Part shown: positions 30,461-39,482 of the stretch, piece by piece
How the letters are laid out: each line of letters begins with the position of its first letter
Position numbering within the stretch: position 1 is the first letter of the stretch
NCBI GenBank assembly: GCA_016208415.1
Contig: JACQYB010000061.1
Location: 102,875-166,874 of the forward strand
Source of the DNA: Betaproteobacteria bacterium
Lineage (GTDB): Bacteria > Pseudomonadota > Gammaproteobacteria > Burkholderiales > Rhodocyclaceae
Direction: 5' to 3'
Length of the DNA: 64,000 nt
The notes under the pieces: generated by a model
The model's database searches: none
Told to the model about the DNA's origin: nothing
The model's input: only the letters and a program-made list of their open reading frames with translations
Made by a program: the position numbers and the translations under genes

Positions 30461-31114
30461 TCAACCCCGCACGCCCGCCGCAAACCGCCCCGCGGTTCCC
30501 GACAAGGGCATCGCCACTTCGCTATGGAGCGCCACTCCAGGGACCACGCGCCAGCCCGCCAAACCATCCATGTCCAATGCCGCCGGAACGGCGCGCGTGA
30601 ATTCCGGATCCCACGGCACGCGCCCGACACGCGGGGGGTCACGCTCGGGCACGCCCTCTTTCGGCAGTACCGCCGCGACCAGCCTCAGGCCGCCGCCCGG
30701 AGAACCAGGGCCTCCGCCACGAATGGAGAACGGCGCCTGCCCGCCTGCGCGCGCCGCGGCCATTCTCAGCCTCACGGCGTCTCCCCGCTCGCGAATGAGG
30801 CAGTCCGGGTTTGGCACCAGCCCTTCCTCACCGGCAGTGCGACCCTGGTCCGGCCACCCGCCGGATCGAGTCAGCACCTCAGGGGGCACGATCGCGCCCC
30901 CCGCCCTTCCCGGGGGAAGGATCGTGCCGTGCAAACCCTTCGCCGCCTCCGCAGCACCGCGCCCATCTATCGGCAAACCTGACGACAACCACGCCTGGCG
31001 CACTGCCGTCCACGTCGCGTGGATGGCCATACCACCCGACAGCGCCAGCGTCATCGCCAGCGCCAGCGCCATCCTTGGAGGCCGCAGCGAGCCCACTTCG
31101 TACGCACCTTTCAT
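30461..31114 (-). CDS. Unknown secreted or membrane-anchored 217-aa protein
   Basis: Not recognised. The start MKGAYEVGSLRPP has a strong GGGGGAGG just upstream. A hydrophobic segment (ALALAMTLALSGGMAIH, residues 16-32) is a signal peptide or single anchor. The remainder is rich in Gly, Pro and Arg without recognisable domains (e.g. SIRGGGPGSPGGGLRLVAAVLP, then DMDGLAGWRVVPGVALHSEV). It could be an export-accessory or pilin-accessory protein, but nothing proves this. A palindrome 185 nt upstream may regulate it. Confidence 0.5.
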   Translation of the reverse strand: MKGAYEVGSLRPPRMALALAMTLALSGGMAIHATWTAVRQAWLSSGLPIDGRGAAEAAKGLHGTILPPGRAGGAIVPPEVLTRSGGWPDQGRTAGEEGLVPNPDCLIRERGDAVRLRMAAARAGGQAPFSIRGGGPGSPGGGLRLVAAVLPKEGVPERDPPRVGRVPWDPEFTRAVPAALDMDGLAGWRVVPGVALHSEVAMPLSGTAGRFAAGVRG

Positions 31115-31750
31115 GACCTCCCCCTTCTTGTACGCTGACGTGCAACGCCCGGGGCGCAGGCTTCGCGGCACTTGCGACCCGAGGGGTTCGCTGGGGAGAC
31201 CGGTCCTCGTTCCATTTCCGTCGCCGGGCACACCCAATGCCACTTCAGTATGTCGATCAAGGCTGGCAAAGGAAAGTCGGACAAACACCTCAGATCCTGT
31301 AGGACGAATCCTACGAACGGCGCCACCCTCGAAGGACAGGTCCGCCGTTTTCCGCCGCCGACACAGCGTTTTCCGCCGGGAACATGACATCCGGAAAACC
31401 GTGACCGATACCGCTTGATGTACGCCCCGCGCCAAGGCATGATGGCGAGAATCCGGCCTCTTATCATACGAATAGCGTCGACAAGTCAATATGTTAGAAG
31501 CGATGTCGATCCTTACGGCATGTCGTCACGGCATTGCGCGGGCGCGTAGTGCGTGGTCCCGCAGACCCTTACGCGGCAATCCATCCGGGGCTTCGAGGGA
31601 TCATTCACTCTCGCCGGCGTCGACGCGAACCGTACCGCCCCGGCGCGTGGCGGCAGGCCGTGCCGGCATCCCCGGCGCCACCGTGCCACGCTGCCGCGGC
31701 CACCGGTCCCGCCGCCAAGGGCGGCCGGAAATGCCCTGGGAGCATGCCCT
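31115..31750. other. 636-bp divergent regulatory spacer
   Basis: Lies between the 217-aa gene (minus) and the large sensor kinase (plus). Apart from the palindrome at 31299-31314 it holds an A/T-rich stretch (about 31457-31497) that may be promoter DNA for the kinase. No supported gene was found. Confidence 0.5.
31299..31314. promoter_or_regulatory. Inverted repeat GTAGGA-N4-TCCTAC
   Basis: Perfect 6-bp arms separated by CGAA. The pattern resembles sites of NarL/LuxR-type response regulators (RcsB-like half-sites), and a NarL-type regulator is encoded nearby at 35.5 kb. Assignment is inference. Confidence 0.4.
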
Positions 31751-34700
31751 TTGACAACAAACCCGCCGGCCGTCGAACAGCGCGTGTCCGAGGCGCCGCA
31801 GCGCCCCGGGAAGGCGTGGCGACATGGCACCGGGCAGGCGCCGCAGGCGAAGGCCGCCGACGCCCCGCCCCAGGCCGACCCCGGGCAACCCGCGGGGGCG
31901 GGGGCGCTGCAGGACAGCGAGCAGCGCTACCGCAACCTGCTGGATACCGCCAGCGAATGGGTGTGGGAAACCGACGAGCAGCATTGCGTCCGGTTTCTCT
32001 CCGAACGCTTCTCCGCCCTCACCGGCGTCAGCTTCGACGAAGTCGTCGGCCGCAGCATCCTGGATCTGGCGGCGCCGTCCGGCGACGGCGCCTTGCGGGA
32101 GACCCGATGCAGCCTGCTGGAGCGCCACGCCCCGTTCCGGGACGTGGTGTACCAGACCGCCTCCAGCGACCGCCAGGGAGAGCGCCAGTGGTTTCGCATG
32201 TGCGGCGATCCGCTGTTCGATGCCGATGGGCACTTCCGCGGCTACCGCGGCACCGGCACCGACGTCACCGCACAAGTACGCGCCGGCATCGCCCGGCGCG
32301 AAAGCGAGGAACGCCTGCGCCTGGCGCTGGGGGGCGCCCGCATGGGCACCTGGGACGTGGACCTGGCCACGGGGCGCGCCCGCGTCGACGCCACCGAGGC
32401 GCGGCTGCTCGGCCTCGAGTCCGTGCCGGAGACATTTTCGGCCGATGATTTCTACGACAGGGTGCTGGCGGAGGACCGGGACATCCTGCGCACCAAGGTG
32501 CGGCGCGCCGTGGAGACCGGCGGCGACATCGATGCGTGGTTTCGCGTGCGCCATCCCCGCGGCGGGGAAATCCGCTGGATCGCCCAACACGGCACCGTGG
32601 TCCGCGACCACTCCGGCCAACCGCTGCGCCTTCTGGGGGTGAGCGCGGACATCACCGAGCGCATGGTGGCCACCGAGTCGCTGCGTCGGCGCATGGAGGC
32701 GGAGCACCTGATCTCGGGGATATCCACCCGCTTCATCAACGTGCCCCCCGGCCGCCTGGACGAGGTCATCGATGGCGCGCTGGCGACCATCGGCCACTTT
32801 GCCGAAGGCGATCGCTGCCAGATCTACCAGTTCAGCGGCGCCCCGCAGACGCTTCATCGGACGCACCTCTGGGCCGCGGCAACGGAATGCTCGTTGCTGG
32901 GCAGTTGCCCCCGGACCCTGCAGGCGGAAGATTTCCCGTGGCTGTGGTCACAACTGCGCAACGAGGGGCAGTTGCGCCTGGCGCGGCTGGAAGACCTGCC
33001 CCCGGAAGCCGCCCCGGAGCGGCATCATTTCGAGACCCACGGCATTCGGTGCGTTCTGGCCGTGCCCCTGGCCCAAGGCAGCACGCTGCTCGGAATGCTG
33101 TGCCTGGTGTCGTCACGTCCCCATGCCCTGCGCGCCGACGAAGGCATCCCCCTGCTGCGCAACGTGGCGGCCATGGTGGCGGGTGCCCTGGCCCACGAGC
33201 GCAACGAAGCACTGCTGCGGGAAAACGAGGAACGCTGGCGCGGACTGATGGAGCACCTGCCGGCCGCCATCATCGGTTACGGTCCCGACGGCATCGCGCG
33301 CTACTGGAACCGGGCCGCAGAAGCACTGTACGGCTACAGCGCCGCCGAAGCCGTCGGGCGGTACCTGGGTGAACTGATCGTTCCCCCCGAACTGCAGGAC
33401 GGGTTCCGCCAGGCCCTGGACGCAGCGGCAGCATCGGGCGAATCCGGCGAGTTCATGCCGGCGGGCGAGGTGTCCCTGTTGCGCAAGGACGGCGAGCGGG
33501 TCTTCGTTCATGCGACCCACACCGTGCTGCGCACGCCCGGACACGCCCCGGGCCTGTTTTGCATGCATGTCGACCTGTCCGATCGTCGGCGCATGGAAAA
33601 CGCCCTGCGCCAGAGCCAGGCCACGCTGCGGAGCTTCTACGATCACTCGCCCTTCCTCATGGGCGTGGGGGAAGTCGAGGGCAACACACCCCGGGTGATC
33701 CACGCCAACCTCGCCGCGGCACGCTTCCTCGGCCTGCCCGCGGAAATGCTGAACGGGCGCACCGCCGCCGAATTGGGCGCCTCGCCCGAAATCACCCGCC
33801 TCTGGCTCGAACAGGCCCGTTCCGCCTGGCGCACGGAGACACCGGTGCGCTTCGAATACCCGCACAGGACGCCTGCGGGGCGGCGCTGGCTCTCCGTTAC
33901 CGTGGCCTTCATCGGTCTCGCCGACAGCGGCCTGCCCCGCCTCAGCATGGTGGCCGAGGACATCACCGAAAAGCGCCGTGCGGACCAGGATTTGCGCAGC
34001 CTGGCCCTGTTTCCGGAAGAGAATCCTTCACCGGTCCTGCGCATCTCCCGCGCCGGACAGGTGCTCTTTGCCAACCGCGCCGCCACGGATGCCTGGCACT
34101 GCCCGGCTGGGCGGCCGAGGCCGGACTTCCTTCAGCCGACGGTGGAATGCGCCCTGGCCGACGGCGTGCAGCGGCATTTCGAGGCCGAATGTTGCGGCCG
34201 CCAGTATTCCGTGGTGGTGGCCCCCATCTCGCCGCGCGACTACGCCAACGTCTACGCCCTGGACATCACCACCCGCAAGAATGCCGAGGAAGCGCTGCGC
34301 CAGAGCCAGGAGCGCTACCGCGTGCTGTTCGAGCGCTCTCCCGTGGCCATCTGGGAAGCCGACTGCTCCGCGCTGAAGACACGGTTCGACCGCATGCGGG
34401 CCGCTGGTGTTACCGACTGGGAAGCACATTTCGCGCACCACCCTTATGCCCTGGCACGGTGCGCGGCGCAGGTGCGGATATCCCGTGTCAACCAGACCAG
34501 CGTGGGTTTCTTCCAGGCGCCCAGCGCGGAAGACCTCAAGACCCACCTGCGGCGTTACTTCCGGGTGGATTTCCGGAACGCACTTGCGAATGACGTGGTG
34601 GCCCTCGGCCAGGGCCGGACCGAGTTCCACAGCGAAATCGCGGTGCGTCGCATTGACGGCCAGCGCGTGACGCTCAGCATGCGCCTCGCGGTAATGCCCG

Positions 34701-35521
34701 GGCACGAACAAAGCCTGCGCCGCGTGCTCATTTCCTTCCTGGACATCAGCGATCGCATCCGCGCCGAGGAGGTGCTGGCCCGCGCCCGCGACGAACTGGA
34801 ACTGCGCGTGATCGAGCGCACCCGCGCCCTGCAGGCCGAGGTGGAGGAACGCCGGCGCGTCGAGGAACAGTTGCGCCGGCTCTCGGCCCACATCCAGAAG
34901 AGCGTGGAGGACGAGCGCAGCCGCATCGCCCGGGAGCTGCACGACGAACTGGGCGCCGCTCTCACGGTCATCCGCATGGGCCTGAGCCTGTGTGCCGAGG
35001 AAGACAACGACGGGGTCGAAGCGGCGGGCGAGCGGCTACACGGCCTGATCCGCAGCGTGGACGCCACCATCCAGGCCACCCGACGCATCTGCACCGAACT
35101 GCGCCCCAGCCTGCTGGACAACTTGGGCCTGTGGGCGGCCATCGAATGGCTGGCCGAGGACGTGGGCCGCAGGACCGGCCTGCGCTGCACGACGGACGTG
35201 AACGGCACCGGCGTCGAGCCGGACGCGGCGCGCGCCACGGCCGTGTTTCGCATCGTGCAGGAAGCCGTCACCAACGTCATGCGGCACGCCGGTGCAACGG
35301 CCGTGGAGATTCGCGCCCGCGCCGACAACGGTTCCATCATCATCGAGGTGCGCGACAACGGCTGCGGCATACGCGCGGAGGACCTGGACAAGGCGGGTTC
35401 CTTCGGCATTGCCGGCATCCGGGAGCGTGCCCGAGCCTTCGGCGGCAGCGTCGACATCGGCGGAAGTGCCGGCGCCACGACGCTGCAGGTACGCATGCCG
35501 ATCGCCGGGGCAGGGACATGA
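31751..35521 (+). CDS. Multi-PAS/GAF sensor histidine kinase (NarL class)
   Basis: About 1256 aa and without a membrane segment, so a cytoplasmic sensor. The start is uncertain: TTG at 31751 with GGGAG 8 nt upstream is favoured. Approximate domain order: PAS 56-178, PAS 184-310, GAF 320-488, PAS 492-613, PAS 620-743, degenerate PAS 747-847, PAS 852-1003, a coiled coil 1005-1050, a HisKA_3 dimerisation helix (SRIARELHDELGAALTVIRMG, His near 1063), then HATPase_c (IVQEAVTNVMRHAG; VRDNGCGI; GIAGIRERARAFGG). Five or six PAS units plus GAF imply integration of several small-molecule, redox or light inputs; PAS ligands cannot be named. Coupled to the regulator downstream by a 4-nt overlap. Confidence 0.9.
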   Translation: MTTNPPAVEQRVSEAPQRPGKAWRHGTGQAPQAKAADAPPQADPGQPAGAGALQDSEQRYRNLLDTASEWVWETDEQHCVRFLSERFSALTGVSFDEVVGRSILDLAAPSGDGALRETRCSLLERHAPFRDVVYQTASSDRQGERQWFRMCGDPLFDADGHFRGYRGTGTDVTAQVRAGIARRESEERLRLALGGARMGTWDVDLATGRARVDATEARLLGLESVPETFSADDFYDRVLAEDRDILRTKVRRAVETGGDIDAWFRVRHPRGGEIRWIAQHGTVVRDHSGQPLRLLGVSADITERMVATESLRRRMEAEHLISGISTRFINVPPGRLDEVIDGALATIGHFAEGDRCQIYQFSGAPQTLHRTHLWAAATECSLLGSCPRTLQAEDFPWLWSQLRNEGQLRLARLEDLPPEAAPERHHFETHGIRCVLAVPLAQGSTLLGMLCLVSSRPHALRADEGIPLLRNVAAMVAGALAHERNEALLRENEERWRGLMEHLPAAIIGYGPDGIARYWNRAAEALYGYSAAEAVGRYLGELIVPPELQDGFRQALDAAAASGESGEFMPAGEVSLLRKDGERVFVHATHTVLRTPGHAPGLFCMHVDLSDRRRMENALRQSQATLRSFYDHSPFLMGVGEVEGNTPRVIHANLAAARFLGLPAEMLNGRTAAELGASPEITRLWLEQARSAWRTETPVRFEYPHRTPAGRRWLSVTVAFIGLADSGLPRLSMVAEDITEKRRADQDLRSLALFPEENPSPVLRISRAGQVLFANRAATDAWHCPAGRPRPDFLQPTVECALADGVQRHFEAECCGRQYSVVVAPISPRDYANVYALDITTRKNAEEALRQSQERYRVLFERSPVAIWEADCSALKTRFDRMRAAGVTDWEAHFAHHPYALARCAAQVRISRVNQTSVGFFQAPSAEDLKTHLRRYFRVDFRNALANDVVALGQGRTEFHSEIAVRRIDGQRVTLSMRLAVMPGHEQSLRRVLISFLDISDRIRAEEVLARARDELELRVIERTRALQAEVEERRRVEEQLRRLSAHIQKSVEDERSRIARELHDELGAALTVIRMGLSLCAEEDNDGVEAAGERLHGLIRSVDATIQATRRICTELRPSLLDNLGLWAAIEWLAEDVGRRTGLRCTTDVNGTGVEPDAARATAVFRIVQEAVTNVMRHAGATAVEIRARADNGSIIIEVRDNGCGIRAEDLDKAGSFGIAGIRERARAFGGSVDIGGSAGATTLQVRMPIAGAGT

Positions 35522-36147
35522 GAATACTGGTCGTCGACGACCACGCCGTGGTGCGCGAAGGCCTCCATCGCATCCTGGCGCGGCTGCCCGACCCCGTGGA
35601 GACGGGCGAGGCGGCCAACGCCGCGGAGGCCCTGCATCTTCTGGGCACCCGGTCCTGGGACGCCGTGCTGCTGGACATCGCCCTGCCCGGCAGGTCGGGA
35701 ATAGACGTCCTCAAGCAACTGGCACGCGTGGAAGGCGCGCCGCCGGTGCTGGTGCTGTCAAGCTTCCCGGAGGAGCAATACGCGGTGCGGCTGCTGCGCG
35801 CCGGCGCCATGGGCTACCTCAACAAGGAGGCGGCGCCCGACCAGTTGCTCACGGCCATCCGCATCGTCACCAGCGGCCGGCGCTACATCAGCAACCGCCT
35901 GGCGGCGGAACTGGCCGCCAGCCTCGGGGCGGACTGGAACCGGCCGACGCACACCACCCTGTCCGACCGGGAATTCATGGTGCTGCGGCTGCTCGCCTCC
36001 GGACGCACCATCAGCGAGATCGCCCGCCAGGCGTCGCTGAGCGTCAAGACGGTGAGCACCTACCGTTCGCGCCTGCTCGAAAAACTGGGGCTGAACAACA
36101 CGGTGGAACTGATCACCTACGCCGTCAAGAACAACATGGTGGATTGA
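35518..36147 (+). CDS. NarL/FixJ-type response regulator
   Basis: 209 aa. Receiver domain with DDH near residue 8, phospho-acceptor Asp53 in AVLLDIALPG, and Lys in YLNKEAAP. The C-terminal LuxR-type helix-turn-helix (about 147-205) has LSDREFMVLRLLASGRTISE and LSVKTVSTYRSRLLEKLGL. The ATG overlaps the kinase stop (ATGA), so this is the cognate partner. A 25-nt repeat array follows 30 nt after its stop. Confidence 0.95.
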   Translation: MRILVVDDHAVVREGLHRILARLPDPVETGEAANAAEALHLLGTRSWDAVLLDIALPGRSGIDVLKQLARVEGAPPVLVLSSFPEEQYAVRLLRAGAMGYLNKEAAPDQLLTAIRIVTSGRRYISNRLAAELAASLGADWNRPTHTTLSDREFMVLRLLASGRTISEIARQASLSVKTVSTYRSRLLEKLGLNNTVELITYAVKNNMVD

Positions 36148-36177
36148 CGCGGCATGGCCTGCGGTTGCGCCGACCCG

Positions 36178-36252
36178 GCGGCGCAGTCCGCGTTTCCACT
36201 GAGTGGCGCAGTCCGCGTTTCAACCGACCGGCGCAGTCCGCGTTTCAACCGA
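36178..36252. repeat. 25-nt tandem repeat array C (3 units)
   Basis: Three perfect-period units at 36178-36202, 36203-36227 and 36228-36252, consensus NNGGCGCAGTCCGCGTTTCA followed by ACCGA. It lies between convergent genes (the response regulator and the PP2C gene). Confidence 0.95.
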
Positions 36253-36270
36253 CCCGGCAGCCCGCCGAGA

Positions 36271-37194
36271 TCATTTGCGCCGCGCCACCCCCGGGGGCGT
36301 CAGCCTGCCGGTGAGCGGCTTTTGTGCAGCCGCGGCGGCGGGGGCGGTCGCGGCGGCGGGGGCGGTCGCGACGGGCGGGGTCGGCACAGGCTCGGCGGAC
36401 ACTTCCCTGAGCTTCAGGATGACCAGCGAAACATTGTCGCCACCGCCCCGCGCCCTGCCCCGCGCCCGCTCCATCAGCACTTCCGCAGCCGCCCGCGGGG
36501 GGTGGGAGGACAGGATGCTGCCCAGTTCGAACTCCGAGAAATAGGTCCACAGCCCGTCGGAACACAGCACGAAGCTGTCCTGCGCCTGCAGCGGCTCGAC
36601 CTCGCCGAAATCCACCTGAGGCTCGCGATCGCCCCCCAGGCAGGTGTAGAGCATGCTGCGCTGCGGGTGCGCCAGCGCCTGGTCCTCCCGCAATGCGCCC
36701 ATCTCCACCAGTTGCGCCACCATGGAATGGTCGCGGGTGCGGCTCATGAGCCTGTCGCCGCGGAAGTGGTAGATGCGCGAATCGCCGCAATGGGCCCAGT
36801 CGGCCCGCCCCGGCTGCAGCAGCAGCGCCGCGGCAGTGGAATGGGGATGCGTCTGGCTGGTGTAACTGGCCAGGTTGATGATCACGTGGGCCTCGTCCAT
36901 CATGGCGCGCAGCGCCTGCTGGGGAGTCTCGGACGCCGGAGCGAAGGTGTCCAGGGCCTCCCGCGCCTTGTGCACCACCTGGTCGGAGGCAATGCCGCCG
37001 CCGCTGAAGCCGCCCATGCCGTCGGCCACCACCGCCAGCAAGGTGCCGGGCAGCCGCGGATGGGGCAAGAGCGCGACGCGGTCCTCCTGCTCGTCGCGGT
37101 CACCGATGTGCTGGGCGACGCAGGATTCCACCTGCAGGGAAACCGAAGCCATCTCGCTGTTTTCGGACGCGTTGATCGAGGTGAAATTGTGCAC
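36271..37194 (-). CDS. PP2C-family protein phosphatase
   Basis: 307-aa PP2C enzyme. The GTG at 37194 (VHNFTSINASENSEMASVSLQ) is favoured as the start; an ATG at 37152 is an alternative. Motifs: GDRDEQEDRVALL (metal), LLAVVADGMGGFSGGGIASD, STAAALLL, HCGDSRIYHFRGD, LCSDGLWTYFSE and GGGDNVSLVILKL, so the catalytic site is intact. The last 45 residues are an Ala/Pro-rich tail. This subclass often accompanies type VI secretion or Ser/Thr kinases, but neither is encoded here. Confidence 0.88.
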   Translation of the reverse strand: MHNFTSINASENSEMASVSLQVESCVAQHIGDRDEQEDRVALLPHPRLPGTLLAVVADGMGGFSGGGIASDQVVHKAREALDTFAPASETPQQALRAMMDEAHVIINLASYTSQTHPHSTAAALLLQPGRADWAHCGDSRIYHFRGDRLMSRTRDHSMVAQLVEMGALREDQALAHPQRSMLYTCLGGDREPQVDFGEVEPLQAQDSFVLCSDGLWTYFSEFELGSILSSHPPRAAAEVLMERARGRARGGGDNVSLVILKLREVSAEPVPTPPVATAPAAATAPAAAAAQKPLTGRLTPPGVARRK

Positions 37195-37273
37195 TGAACA
37201 GGACGACTGCCGAACGTGAAATCGGTCACGCCCAGCCTTCATGCTAATTCACATCGATGGGCAAAGGGAGGCT

Positions 37274-37336
37274 GGTGTGTGAGCGGGCTTGCCCGCGATC
37301 CGCCGCGGCAATCGCGGGCAAGCCCGCTCACACACC
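37274..37336. repeat. REP-type palindrome (26-bp arms)
   Basis: Perfect 26-bp inverted arms (37274-37299 and 37311-37336) around an 11-nt loop. The core GCGGGCTTGCCCGCGAT and its complement match the well-known Pseudomonas REP/REPIN sequence. It sits behind the acyl-CoA synthetase and can act as a transcription terminator. Confidence 0.9.
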
Positions 37337-37344
37337 TGTTCCCG

Positions 37345-38658
37345 TCACTCTTCTCCTCTTACGCGGCGCTCCCGCTCGCGCAGCACCTTGCGCTGTACCT
37401 TGCCGGTGGTGGTCATGGGCAGTTCGGCGATGAACTCGATGGCCCGGGGGTACTCGTAGGGTGCCAGCCGGCCGCGCACGTGTTCCTGCAGGCTGGCTTC
37501 CAGTTGCGCCGACGCAACGTGCCCCGGCGCCAGCACGATGAAGGCCTTGACGATGGTGCCCCGGGTCGCATCCGGCGCGCCGATCACCGCGGCGTTGGCC
37601 ACCGCGGGGTGTTTCACCAGGCAGTTTTCCACCTCCGCCGGGCCGATGCGGTAACCGGCGCTCTTGATCACGTCGTCGGAACGGCCCTGGTACCAGAGGT
37701 AGCCGTCCTCGTCCATGATGGCCGTGTCGCCGGTGCGGGCCCAGGCCCCAGCGGCGCGCGCCTGCCCTTTGTGCCGCCCTCCTTCGGTGTCGCCCTCGCC
37801 GATGTACTTGGCGCGGGTGGCGCCGGGGTTATTCCAGTATTCCAGCAGGAACACCGGGTCGTCGTTGCGCCGCACGGCGATCTCGCCCGCCCCGCCGCGG
37901 GGCAGCTCGTGGCCTTCGTCGTCGATCACCGCCACCTCGTGGCCGGGATAGGGCCGGCCGATGGAACCGGGCTTGACGGGGTACACCGACGAGCAGTTGC
38001 CGACGATGTAATTCACCTCGGTCTGGCCGAACATCTCGTTGATCGTCACGCCCAGGGCTTCCCGTGCCCAGTCGATGAGGGTGGCCCCCACCGGCTCCCC
38101 GGCGCGGGTACGCACGCACCCGTAGCGCGTGGACGCGCGCTCAAGCAGCGGCTCCCACTCCAGCACGCCGGCTTCCCGCGCCCCGTCGACACCGATGATG
38201 TGGCACAGCCCGGGCAGGCGCTCGCGCAACGGCCACAGCCTGGGCAGCGTGGAGGCATCGACGATGGCCACACTGGCCGCGCTGTCGTGCAGGCGGTATT
38301 CCAGGGCATCCGGGCCAAAGAGGTGGGACAGGGGCACGGCCACCGCCCCCATCTGGTAGCAGGCGACGTGGGCGATGCCCGTCTCGGCCCGCTGCGCCAT
38401 GACGATGGCCACCCGGTCGCCGCGACCGACGCCCAGCCCCGCCAGGGCGTTGGACAGGCGGTTGGCCTCGCGCTGGATGTCCCGGAACGACCAGGCGCGC
38501 AGGGCGCCCTGTTCGTCCTCGGTGTACAGGGCGAAGCGGGCGCGGTCCTGCGCCCAGCGCCCGCAGCAGTCCCAGGCGATGTTGTAGTACCCGGGCACCT
38601 GCCAGCGGAAGCCGGCCCGCAGGGCGTAGTAGTCGGGGGCGTGGGGGTTCGGGTACAT
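37345..38658 (-). pseudogene. Acyl-CoA synthetase with in-frame loss of the ATP-binding core
   Basis: 437 aa where full-length relatives have about 540-560. The N-terminal part (residues 1-180, YYALRAGFRWQVPGYYNIAWD, RVAIVMAQRAETGIAHVACYQMGAVAVPL) and the C-terminal part (GVTINEMFGQTEVNYIVGNC, WYQGRSDDVIKSAGYRIGPAEVE, TTTGKVQRKVLRE) are well preserved, and the frame stays open. Between residues 180 and 188 the protein jumps from the end of the N-terminal domain to GEPVGATLIDW, skipping the region that should hold the TSGTTGxPKG phosphate loop. Catalysis of adenylation is therefore not expected. Either a recent in-frame deletion or an assembly/strain-specific event. Confidence 0.8.
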
Positions 38659-38787
38659 GAGCGATCCTTCCGCGCGGCAACCCCGGCTTCTTCAGGGCAG
38701 CCCGCTCACCGCAATATCAACAGCCCCGGCGGCGCCGGTGCAGGCAGGGCGCCTCCACCAAGTCCCCGGCGAACCACCGGACAGTAT

Positions 38788-39195
38788 TCACGGCTGGAAA
38801 AAGCCCACTCCGGCACGCCGGGCCGCTTGCGCCAGCGCGCCGTCCTTGCAGGCGATGGGAAACTGGAGACGTAGTGCCAGTTCCAGATAGGCCGCGTCGT
38901 ACGTGCTCAGACCGAATTGCAGGGCCAACATCAACACCGACGCCGGGTTCTCGTTCAACCCGTGCACCTCAATGCCCAGGGCCGCGATGTTGTCGAGGAC
39001 CGCCCGGGACCCCGCCTCGTCAACAGCGCGGCACAGACGCGCCCGCCGTAGCACATTGGCAAACTCCAGCACCCACAGCGCAGGCGCATGAAGCGACGTC
39101 GTCCGCGCGGCATCCAGCACGGCCTCGGTGTAGGTGGTGGCTTGGGAGGCCGCCCACCAGCCGGTGACCACCGAATTGTCCACGACGAAAGCCAT
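38788..39195 (-). CDS. vapC: PIN-domain toxin (VapC-like)
   Basis: 135-aa PIN-fold ribonuclease-like toxin. Acidic positions: VVDNSVV (Asp6), the Glu in WVLEFANVLRR, and Asp in STYDAAYLELA; CKDGALAQAARRAG follows. The start overlaps the antitoxin stop by 1 nt. VapC toxins cleave specific RNAs, often initiator tRNA, when the antitoxin is degraded. The locus lies between hoxW and the damaged acyl-CoA synthetase gene. Confidence 0.88.
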   Translation of the reverse strand: MAFVVDNSVVTGWWAASQATTYTEAVLDAARTTSLHAPALWVLEFANVLRRARLCRAVDEAGSRAVLDNIAALGIEVHGLNENPASVLMLALQFGLSTYDAAYLELALRLQFPIACKDGALAQAARRAGVGFFQP

Positions 39196-39437
39196 CAGTC
39201 ACGGCCTTCCGACTGAGCGGCGGCCACATCGAAGTCGAGACGGATGTTCTGGCGTAGCTTGCGCAGGTTTACCAGTGCCTGGGCAGCGGTGAGCACGCCG
39301 GACGGCCTGCGGCGTTCGAACAGCAGCCTGAGCCCCTCCTCGATGGCGGCAGTCTGGCTTATGTCGTGGCTGGCACAGTATTCGGTCAGTTGCTGGCGCA
39401 GCTCGGGGGTGATGCGCGCCGAAACGGGAGAAGCCAT
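39195..39437 (-). CDS. vapB: Ribbon-helix-helix antitoxin of the VapC-like toxin
   Basis: 80-aa DNA-binding antitoxin. The N-terminal RHH segment SPVSARITPELRQQLTEYCASHDISQTAAIEEGLRLL-type fold is followed by a toxin-binding tail (NLRKLRQNIRLDFDVAAAQ). An in-frame ATG at 39452 is an alternative start. A perfect inverted repeat directly upstream is its likely autoregulatory operator. Confidence 0.85.
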   Translation of the reverse strand: MASPVSARITPELRQQLTEYCASHDISQTAAIEEGLRLLFERRRPSGVLTAAQALVNLRKLRQNIRLDFDVAAAQSEGRD

Positions 39438-39455
39438 GGGAGGCACCGCCATCCT

Positions 39456-39482
39456 GTAATACAGATGGCGGAAGTGTATTAC
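39456..39482. promoter_or_regulatory. Candidate vapBC operator GTAATACA-N11-TGTATTAC
   Basis: Perfect 8-bp inverted repeat, centres 19 bp apart, about 20-45 bp upstream of the antitoxin start. RHH antitoxins typically bind such short dyads. It overlaps the last codons and the stop of hoxW, so the toxin-antitoxin promoter is inside the hydrogenase operon's end. Confidence 0.65.
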
